From positions 1 to 64,000 of the forward strand of contig JAWPGT010000004.1 of NCBI GenBank assembly GCA_034638255.1: a DNA stretch of 64,000 nt, in the 5' to 3' direction. Shown here in pieces: positions 56,039 through 64,000 of this stretch. A model generated the notes under the pieces. It saw nothing but the letters and a program-made list of their open reading frames with translations, was not told the origin of the DNA and searched no databases. Origin of the DNA: Coprinus comatus. Taxonomy: Eukaryota > Basidiomycota > Agaricomycetes > Agaricales > Agaricaceae. The position numbers were made by a program, and so were the translations under genes. Each line of letters begins with the position of its first letter. Within the stretch, counting starts at the first letter, position 1.

Positions 56039-58252
56039 ATGTCCCACCCTCATACACGTCCTCCGTTATCTGTTACAACCAACGAGTACTCCCCCAATCG
56101 TTCAGACAACAGCTCGCCCCTATACACTGCTCTTGACTCGTCCGCTGCTCTGGTCCTTATTCACGACGATGACAGCCCTGAGCACGACAACGATGTTGAA
56201 CGTCCATTAAACTTGGACTTCTCCACCGACGACGACGACGACACAGATGACCTGGATGACTCTTTGAGTCCATTGTACCAGCCCAACGGGAGACTGACCA
56301 TTCCCCCGCTGCCACCGTCCACCCTTTTCCTCTATCTTCTCTCACCTTATCTCAAGCTCGGGGCGCTTCTTCTTCCATACTACCAACTGCCATTGGCATA
56401 CGGTTTGAGTGGTCTGTTTCTTAGTGCATTGTTGGCTCTGGTTTCTCGACATCTGTTGTATTTACTCGCACGTTATTTGCGGAAAGCGGATCTTGAAGAT
56501 GTCGTCACCGATTCTTTTGTCAGTTCAAGAAAGAGGGGCAGAGGAACAGAGAGAAGGCGGTCATTCTTCAGGTTCACAGTGAGGCTTGGAACGGCTGCGT
56601 TGAGAATACTCGTAGCTGCACTTTACCTTCGAGGTCGGTTGAATTCCCACCACTTGTCCTTTACTGCTCACCATTGTCCCCCCGCCAGAATGCGTACATT
56701 ATGCTCGTCCCATTTTCACTTCAGATTATACGTCTGACTATCCACTTTCAGAGGTAGGTCTAGCTCTCGTTGCAGTCGCTCTCGCAATGCTACTCTCCTA
56801 TCCGAAATCACTGGCATCTCGGCTGGTCATCTATAGCACATATTGTTCGGTCCTAGCCTATTTCTTGTGGTTCGTCACACTCATCTTCTTATATACCAAT
56901 GGATCCTTTGCGTCCAATACCACTCGTGAGACCTCAAGCAACTTATGGGCTGGACTCGGTCAGTATCTCATTTCTCCATTCGGTTGCCATTGCTAAAGCC
57001 TCACTTAGCTACGACCGCATTTATATTCACATCATCCAACACCCTTCCCTTATATGCTTCTGCCAAGGGAACGATTCAGTCTTTGTTATTCAACACCAAT
57101 GGCGCCCTCTCTGGCACATCTCCTAGACGCATTGGACGTAATGGTCATGACAAAGAGCCTCTCTACCGTTCCTTCAAATTCCTTTCATTACTCTCAATCA
57201 TAATGGCCACAGCCCTGGTGACACCCCTTGTTGTCTTTGCCGCTTTCCCCAAGGGACCCGGAAACACAGACAGAGATACTACTATGCCTGACCGATGGAA
57301 CACCACTACTGTTTACCCGGCTCAAACTGTATCGTCCAGCACAATACCCAACATTATACCGATATATCCACGTCGTGACGAACCGGCAACACCTGTAACT
57401 CGAATTCAAAACTATCTTGTTCCTACCTTCGCATCTCTCACACTTCTTTTCGGGACACCCCAACTCTTGATCACAATCCCGCCATTCCCCAAAAACACTC
57501 TTAACTTTCTTCGATCCAATCCATTCCACCCCCAGCGCAACATTATATCTTCTTCCTCTTCCTCATCTCCATTCCAATTCCTTCCAAACTGGATTAAACG
57601 TTCTTCTACAACTATCCTTATAACCATAAGCCTCTTAACGCTTACACTTCTCTCCGTCCTTTCCCATGGCGACATCTTATCACCAATCACAATTCTAACC
57701 TCCATTCTAGCGACATATTACGTTCCTTCATTCTTACACATCTTAACCCACACTTTCAAATCACCTTTATCTATTGTGTTACCTACCAACACATATTTCT
57801 CTTCCTCTTCCTCTTCCCTATCCCCTCGTGGGACTTCAACAACAATCTTACCCACACATGTGGATGGAGGACCCCATATACCTGAAACAAATGCTGGAAC
57901 AGTAATAAATCTAGGGGGAGTTGGCGAAGCTTCACCTACATGTACCATGGATCCCAATCTACCCCAACCACCGCCATCAAATGTAAATGTTGTCCCAGAC
58001 TCAAACACAACCACCTCCCAACAGATAAGACCGTCGCATTCAGATTCACCTTCGCACTTGTATTCACCTCCACAAGACCAGAACTATACTCCTGAAAATG
58101 ATCCTGATAATGCTCATGACGTTTTATTACAAAGGAAGGAACGTGCATTACAGCGTCGTCAGCTACGAAGACGTATTATTTGGGATATCTGGGCTTGGAT
58201 TGTAACCATTGGAGGTTTGGTCGTTTTGGGTATATCTGCACACACACTCTGA
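56039..58252 (+). CDS. Polytopic membrane protein, transporter-like
   Basis: The N-terminus is about 90 residues, cytosolic and acidic (DFSTDDDDDTDDLDD). Then hydrophobic segments: STLFLYLLSPYLKLGALLLP, LSGLFLSALLALVSRHLLYL, LGTAALRILVAALYLR, LALVAVALAMLLSYP, VIYSTYCSVLAYFLWFVTLI, FLSLLSIIMATALVTPLVVF, VPTFASLTLLFGTPQLLITI, ILITISLLTLTLLSVLSHGD, ILTSILATYYVPSFLHILTH and a final IWAWIVTIGGLVVLGISAHT, about ten to eleven in all. A basic loop (SSRKRGRGTERRRSFFRF) lies after the second. A long Ser/Pro/Asn-rich loop precedes the last segment. The overall plan and the end W-x-V-x-x-G-x-x-V-L-G resemble amino-acid/auxin permease (AAAP) relatives, but I see no diagnostic motif. Call the function unknown. 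Two or three introns near 56635-57005. Confidence 0.72.
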
Positions 58253-58549
58253 AAAAAATAGGAGTTGGACATCGCCTCTCGTGTTTATGTTAAAAGAGTA
58301 TACATGTCGATGAATACAAGTGTTGTATCTTTCCATTACACATGTATCTCTTCCTTTTTATTTATTAAAAGATTTCCATGGACATACATACACACAAACC
58401 ATCTACACTGATTTAGCTGGGCTAGTTAGTTGATTGACATAACTACATTTACCAAGATATGCATACATCTTCAAAGGGGAGAAACAATAGTGATAGTGTT
58501 CGTACAATCATACATAGTTGTCTTGTGGGTGTAAAAAATGAAGATAGAA

Positions 58550-59985
58550 TTATAAAATGAAGTCGTCCCTGCAATAAAAAAAGTCAGGCCAAGCGCCAGG
58601 GATATATGGTCCAGGTGACATTTGCCATGGTGGTCTCGATTTCAGTTCATATACAGCTTCTTCTGGCCAAGCACCAGGCATACATAGAGAGGGATCCAGC
58701 TCGAATTTCCGGGAATGATGCGAATATTTTCTTTCTTTTGGAGAAAGCCCAAATTTCGTCGAAAAACTGATTCGGAGATAATCGAAAAAGCGTCGAGAAG
58801 AACTCCGTGTCTGACGTCTCCGGTAATGGGTATAATTACCAGTGTAGTGCCGAGATGTTGACTTGTAGAGCCATTTCTTGTTTCGGTATTTGTTGGTGCT
58901 AAGGAGTTTGGTTTTCGGTGACAAAAGAAGGGAACGAAAAGTATTCGAAGACAAGCTTGTACTCTGCCCATAATCTTGGGTCAAAAAGACGTTACCAAGA
59001 GCCTCGATTGGAGCCAGTTTATCCTTGTCATAGCCATTGGCCACCTTTGTTTCCACAATACCAGCGTTTTGTTCTCCTGTACTTGTCGAAGCTTTCACAG
59101 CCGTGGGTGAAGGGACTCGAACATAAGAGATCCATATCGCGTCATTTTGACTTCCATCAGTCTTTGCCTTTGATCCCAGGCAGATAGTGGTGGGCATATC
59201 CCCAAAATATGTAGCAGATTGTCTTGTAATGTGTTGCGCGATGCAATAAATGCGATGATTCTCGAGATCTTTCAGTAATTTTTCTAGACTGCAATACCAG
59301 ACCGTTGCCAGCCAAGATCCTTTAACAGCATATCCTTCCGAGTGGGACACTTGTTGGTTTAACAAACGTTGTACTGCCCGACGTTCTTGCATTCTAAGAG
59401 GACCTATAGCCGTGTTCACAGGTGAGCCGACACATATGTAGTAATAATGTTCCACCAGATGCGATTGATGATATGAGGCGAATCCTAACCCCTCATGCTC
59501 ATTGCCGTTTTCTAGAAACAGTATGTGGACATATAAGTCGTTTTTCTTTGAGTATACGGTGCATATATGCACTTGTAATATAAATGGAATAGAAATACCT
59601 CTCGCGTCTCGTTGTTGTACATTATTTTCACGATAGCTGGCGTTTGAGGAGAACGCTTCATTGAAAATATCTGATTGTTTGGAGTCGCTGTGTACTTCTG
59701 TTTCCTCCAATTTCCTCGCTGGATACCCCGTATCTAATCAACATTCTAGTTGTCATATATCAAAGGCGAGAGTGGCAGCTTACTTCCGTCTCCTGTAGTC
59801 ACGGCCGTCGTATCTAGTTTTGGTTCGCGAAGGAAGAGCCGCTTGTACCGGTGTCGTTCATTGACATAGTACCTCTCATACAATTGGTTCCGCGGGGATT
59901 TGTTTGGAGTTTTGTGCCTGTCTGGAGTCATAGGGCGATGGACCCGAGATTGTTCCTCGCTACAAGGATGCCTGATGCTCGACAT
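58550..59985 (-). CDS. Orphan protein with C-terminal PGAWP repeat
   Basis: Not recognised. The start at 59985 gives MSSIRHPCSEEQSRVHRPMT with basic residues (HKTPNKSPRNQLYERYYVNE). An intron at about 59719-59774 joins DG to NTGYPARKLEETEVH in frame. The body has YYYICVGSPVNTAIGPLRMQ, AVQRLLNQQVSHSEGYAVKG, SWLATVWYCSLEKLLKDLEN and AIWISYVRVPSPTAVKASTS, then a very basic stretch (HYRRRQTRSSSRRFFDYLRI). The C-terminus repeats a motif: LCMPGAWPEEAVYEL and PYIPGAWPDFFY about 25 residues apart. There is no signal peptide or membrane segment. A weakly coding-looking stretch (about 59530-59610) may be a further intron. It converges on the membrane-protein gene (297 bases). Confidence 0.6.
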
Positions 59986-60217
59986 CGTCTGGAGAGATGA
60001 TGGGAGGACAGGGTCAGGAATACCGTACAGCGTGAGAAAATCTTTTTATACTACTTTGCGGGGAACCACCCAAAATTCGGAGTAAATGCTTTATTTCGTC
60101 CGTCAACCGCCTAACCGATATATTCCCCTCTGAAGGCATTATACTCCGATATTACGCCTATACCATATATTTAATGTCACAGATGAACTGGGTTAAACCC
60201 ATAGGCAATCCGCCAAG

Positions 60218-61333
60218 ATGCTGTCTTTTGGTGCCTTTCTCATATCTTTACTTGCACTTGGGGCTACCGCTACGCCCGTCCTCTTTGATGGTCGTGTTGC
60301 CCTGAACTTTACTGCTGCGGATCTCGATGGCTCGAGAGATCCTTTCCTGACGTATGTACTTATGTTTCTCTCTAGTGATATCAATATTTATTCATATGCA
60401 TACCCTAGAGTCGTGAAAGGATCAGAAAGTGCATCTCACGTCAGTTGTCCTTTTTTTTTTTACCCATTCGAAAACCAAAAATACTTACCAGATAAACAGT
60501 ACTCTACGCTAGGCGGAAACCAGCTCACACCTACACCCCTCTGGTACAATACTCAAACACATAGAATCTCTGAACAAGTCATCTCCGTCTCAGTCGACAA
60601 CTCTTCCATCTTCTCTCCAGGTGGAAATCCCCAAAATGGTTTCAGACGCACAGACATAATAGCTCAACGAGATTGGTCCCCCGCCAATCTCATCCCCATA
60701 ATGGAAGTCAATACAAGCGTATTTCACTTCTCCGTTAAAGTTGATGAAAAGCATCCCTTAAACTACAAACACGAATATCAAGTCGTATTCATCGAACCTA
60801 ACGATGGTTCGCACGTATTCGGCCTTCAATTGGGCACTCCATTTAGCTTGGATTCCAGGTCTCCAGTTCCATCAAAGGATGCACGGTTCTTCAAAGTCCT
60901 TGATCATTCTTTGAATGTGCTCTTCCAAGCCCCGTTCATTCGTGGTATATGGCATAACTTTGCCGTGCAAGTGGATTGGGAGAAAAGAACTCTTGGTGTT
61001 TTCTATTCCGTTGAGGCCCTACCACTCCACCCCGTGACTGGTCTGGTACAAAATTTGAGCGTAAAGGAAGGCGGCGCCGGAAAGGGAGACTTTCACTTTG
61101 GTGTACTGAAAGTGAGTTATATTTCATTCGTGTGCTTTATTGTCTTCTAACATGCGATCCAGCTTCCTTTGGTAAACCCGGAAGACTCCCCAGATCACCA
61201 AGGCGACGTCGTACACTACGGCATTCAAGAAGGGACCACTGAAGCGTTGCATTACTCAGGAGTGTTCGTCGAGTCGGTTGAAAAGGGTGTTAGTATTGGA
61301 CATGGTCTCATTACCAAACCCATCAGAAGATGA
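60218..61333 (+). CDS. Secreted glycoside hydrolase, GH131-like
   Basis: The start at 60218 gives a signal peptide, MLSFGAFLISLLALGATATP. The mature part begins VLFDGRVALNFTAADLDGSR, and after an intron VVKGSESASH. RISEQVISVSVDNSSIFSPG with NPQNGFRRTDII, FHFSVKVDEKHPLNYKHEYQ with VVFIEPNDGSHVFGLQLGTP, FKVLDHSLNVLFQAPFIRGI and WHNFAVQVDWEKRTLGVFYS recall the GH131 beta-jelly-roll beta-glucanases of wood- and litter-associated basidiomycetes, as I remember the family. GDFHFGVLK joins over an intron to LPLVNPEDSPDHQGDVVHYG and ends TKPIRR. An intron around 60352-60413 and one near 60440-60500 are needed. The family call is from memory of conserved phrases; catalytic residues are not verified. 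It converges on GSH2, 85 bases away. Confidence 0.75.
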
Positions 61334-61418
61334 ATTAAGTACCATGAATAAAAAAATCTATAAATTTATGCGTTCAACTTCACACCAAACGATACATAAT
61401 ACCTTGATAAACCGCTCT

Positions 61419-63247
61419 TTAATCAACCAACAAGACAGAGTCCAACACAGAGAACCCGGTGGCAACCCCACCCTCGTTACTATCCGTCCCCTTTGTTCTT
61501 ACCAACCATCCAACTGTATCCTCTTTGACGTTGACGCTCAATTTCTCGAGTCCAAAGAGTGACCAACCAAAAATGCCTAGTTCACTGATGACGTCTGTCT
61601 TCACAGGTGTTTGACTTTTCGACGCATCATCAACACTACCAGCCCGAATTAGATAGTTCCCCACATCTTCGGGTGTAACAATGAGCTGCATAGCAATCCA
61701 TGCCTGCCTTTCATCTGGAGGAAGGTTATTCAAGAAAGCAGGTATGTCCTCTTTATACACATTATTTCCCCCACCCTCGCGCTGTGGTTTCAGAACGAGA
61801 GATTTCCCCTCTTCACGGGCCCGAGAAACACCGTAGTTCTCTTTTCCAGTTTGAATAGCAAGAATATCTGGTGTCAACAGATCATCTCCGGCGTCTAGAC
61901 CCCACATGGCCATGAAACTATCGCGTAGCTCTTGTATCTCCTCAGCATTGAAAATCTCTGAGTACTTCTCCTTGTCAGCCAAGAAGCGTTCTAGTACACC
62001 TTTGTGCGTAAGAACTTCTTGTACCTTTTTACCACCTGCTAATTGCAGAGCCAACGAAGGACATTTGATGGCTGTGGCACGCTCAAGCAAGAAGCGAGTG
62101 GTAAAGTGATTGGTTGTTGGAAGGTCCGTCGGGGTGTAGCAGGAGCGGAAGTAAACGACAGATACCTCCACTGAACCTGAAGGATACAGGTCGGAAGACA
62201 AATCGACGTAAAGCTTTCTTGTCTTAGGATCAACCCTTGCAGAGCTTCCGAGTTCCGTAAGTGTTTGTCGTATCATACGTATTGAATATCTATAATTGTA
62301 TGGTTATCAGTGTTGGTCATAAGAAATAGCAAGAGGGTGCAAGTTACTTTTCCAATAGTTGGTATTCCAACCATTTTTGGTCAAATACATTGCGCTCGTT
62401 ATCTTGGGTTACGACAAGGATCTGAGAACTAATATATGTGTAAGGACGAAGGAGTTCAGCAAAATCATATATGCCCACTTTTCAACATTGTAGGCGTGAT
62501 GTGCAGATGCCAATCCAGCAGCCAGTCCTGAAATAGTATTGTTTTCAGGAAAATTCTTCAGTTCCAAGTAAGGAGATGCATTGAAATATCCCGTTGTTAA
62601 ATAAAGATATCTGGTCGTTGTGCTCGGTCAACAACCACATAATCTATAAACCATGTTCTGACCTATGGAGTTCAGCAATTCGTTGTGAAAGTGTCCCGAA
62701 TGACGACGAGATGGTATTGAATTCTACCTGCTTTAAAGCAGGGCTTTGTCCTCTGGGACTATGTAAAAGATAATCTGATCTGAAAATACCCAAATGCAGA
62801 GACTAGTTTTTCCTAAAGTCAGAATCCCGTATGATTTTAACTGCAAGAGAAACGAACTTGTACAATTCCTTCATCCCTCAATTGTTTCCATCCACTCCAT
62901 AGCTGCCCTATAAATTCATCAACTTTTCCAAGTCCAGTCTCCGATCCCATAATGCTATCCAAGAATTCTTCATCTGACGCGATGCGACTATACAAAACAT
63001 TGTAAATCCTCTGCAATCGTTTTGCTTGATCGAAAAGTCGCCTAGGGAATGGAGAAGGAAGGAGAGCCAAAGGAGCATGAATAGCAGAATTTGGTACCGT
63101 TGGTAGAGGAAGGGTTGGAGGTAGGTATAACAATCCATGAGACAGAGCATATGTGGTAGCGTAGGCTGTTAGTGCCTCGAGTTGTGTTTTTGAGAGTGTG
63201 GGTGGCCACTCGGAATAGTTAAAGGTGGACATATTATTGGGTAGCAT
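61419..63247 (-). CDS. GSH2: Glutathione synthetase
   Basis: Cytosolic ATP-grasp ligase joining gamma-Glu-Cys and Gly. The start at 63247 gives MLPNNMSTFNYSEWPPTLSK (the ATG at 63232 is also possible), then APLALLPSPFPRRLFDQAKR and RIYNVLYSRIASDEEFLDSI. Exons follow with LGIFRSDYLLHSPRGQSPAL joined to KQVEFNTISSSFG, the conserved R-x-D-Y and E-x-N-T-I-S-x-S-F-G substrate site. Then come SQILVVTQDNERNVFDQKWL, VVYFRSCYTPTDLPTTNHFT and RFLLERATAIKCPSLALQLA. The glycine-rich lid is LVLKPQREGGGNNVYKEDIP. The end is the eukaryotic motif ELGIFGWSLFGLEKLSVNVK, then GGVATGFSVLDSVLLVD. All core motifs are present; about five exons. Likely responds to oxidative stress, but no Yap-type site was verified. 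Confidence 0.97.
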
Positions 63248-63449
63248 CTATGTGAATGGATCCGGTTTATAAAGTGGATGAATAAGAGATGAAAAGAAAT
63301 TGAACTTGCTTAGCGAGCTTGTAGATGGCGACATTGCTGAGAATGATAAGCATTGATCTTCGTACCGATTTCGTCATAGTGATTAGATACAGTCTATATA
63401 TATATCCACCTATGCTACACGACGCTTTTTACTATTATTAATGCAAGTA

Positions 63450-64000
63450 CTAAGCTGCTGACTTTAACAACCCTTCTATACGAGTAATAGTGGTACTGTC
63501 ACACGCATCCTTAATCCATGCCAACCGGCTTTCAGCGAATCCAGAAACATGTTCAAAACATTGCATAGGTAGCGATGTAGGTCCCATCAACGTTTGGCGA
63601 TACATCACTACGTCTTTAACAACCTCAACACTTCCCTGAGTCGCAATAGCTTTAAGTAGCTTGGAAGCTCTACTTTCATTGACATTTCCCGAATCGCGTA
63701 GGTCAGGCCAAATGTTGGCTGCAATGTGATGTACCGCCACAAAGTAGATGAATCCTTCTAGCTTATCCTTGAGCAATGCTCTCAGATATGCTCCGATCAC
63801 TTGGGGGTCACTCTCTACTGGGTAGAGATACTCCTTAATGTTTGTAGATAATATTTTCTCGCAGGGTGTGCGTATTGTTTTAAGTATATGTGGGTAATCT
63901 TCCCAGAAGTGCTTCCGATAATCGGGTGCGTAGCGCATAGAGGTTGGGGGCAAAATGAGTTGAGCAAAGACGGGATTAGAAAACGAGATTGCATCGTAAA
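63450..64000 (-). CDS. Partial orphan protein, C-terminal part (continues past window edge)
   Basis: Open on the minus strand from the right edge to the stop TGA/TAA region at 63450, with no start inside the window required: SNPVFAQLILPPTSMRYAPD, then YRKHFWEDYPHILKTIRTPC, SDPQVIGAYLRALLKDKLEG, FIYFVAVHHIAANIWPDLRD and ARAWLKD-like RLAWIKDACDSTTITRIEGL. It is mostly helical, with no signal, membrane segment or recognised motif in this piece. The coding look (even residue use, no low-complexity) is convincing, but the function is unknown. The true N-terminus lies beyond 64000. Confidence 0.55.
   Translation of the reverse strand, partial: YDAISFSNPVFAQLILPPTSMRYAPDYRKHFWEDYPHILKTIRTPCEKILSTNIKEYLYPVESDPQVIGAYLRALLKDKLEGFIYFVAVHHIAANIWPDLRDSGNVNESRASKLLKAIATQGSVEVVKDVVMYRQTLMGPTSLPMQCFEHVSGFAESRLAWIKDACDSTTITRIEGLLKSAA

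Overview
The window reads as nuclear DNA of a filamentous basidiomycete, probably an Agaricomycete. Genes are split by many short introns (about 45-60 bases) with CTNAC-like branch sites, and the gene set is a eukaryotic housekeeping set. Several families are typical of mushroom-forming fungi: a TPWE-repeat methyltransferase, a GH131-like secreted protein and a fungal aquaglyceroporin. I see no bacterial features, CRISPR arrays, rRNA or convincing tRNA genes. Exon boundaries were inferred by eye from reading frames, splice consensus and remembered family conservation; no search was run.

Layout. 0.2-18.6 kb: a WD40-cyclophilin (PPWD1) divergent from an adaptin-binding protein (AAGAB/Irc6-like); a large SAM-dependent methyltransferase with five TPWE motifs and one apparent frameshift; an ABM-like barrel protein; a zf-C3H1 (Red1/ZFC3H1-type) RNA-surveillance protein; and the MADS-box factor MCM1. 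18.6-26.5 kb: a gene-poor stretch of about 8 kb holding at most a decayed F-box-like relic. 26.5-35 kb: a hotdog thioesterase whose frame needs a 4-base microexon, then ALG6, TAM41, NAS2 (PSMD9) and CDC37, the last two separated by only 44 bases on the same strand. 36-45 kb: a Ser/Thr kinase with a long tail, mitochondrial porin (VDAC), mRNA 5'-triphosphatase (CET1) and a Rad60/Esc2 SUMO-like protein. 45.1-47.5 kb: a young, 5'-truncated LINE with an intact RNase H, a 26-base poly-A tail and a perfect 14-base target duplication, inserted in the promoter between the Rad60-like gene and the next gene. 47.7-64 kb: a GCF-C (PAXBP1-like) protein, an aquaglyceroporin, a short-chain dehydrogenase, a polytopic membrane protein, an orphan protein, a GH131-like secreted protein, glutathione synthetase (GSH2) and a partial orphan running off the right edge.

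The genes do not form one pathway. They cover RNA processing (PPWD1, GCF-C, Red1-like, CET1), proteostasis (CDC37, NAS2), mitochondria (VDAC, TAM41), glycosylation (ALG6) and genome stability (Rad60-like). I did not find an obviously new multi-gene system. The most unusual items are the microexon with a GC donor, the CDC37-NAS2 spacing, the fresh LINE insertion, the TPWE repeat array with its frameshift, the disordered insertion in the second SUMO-like domain, and the HND catalytic loop of the kinase.
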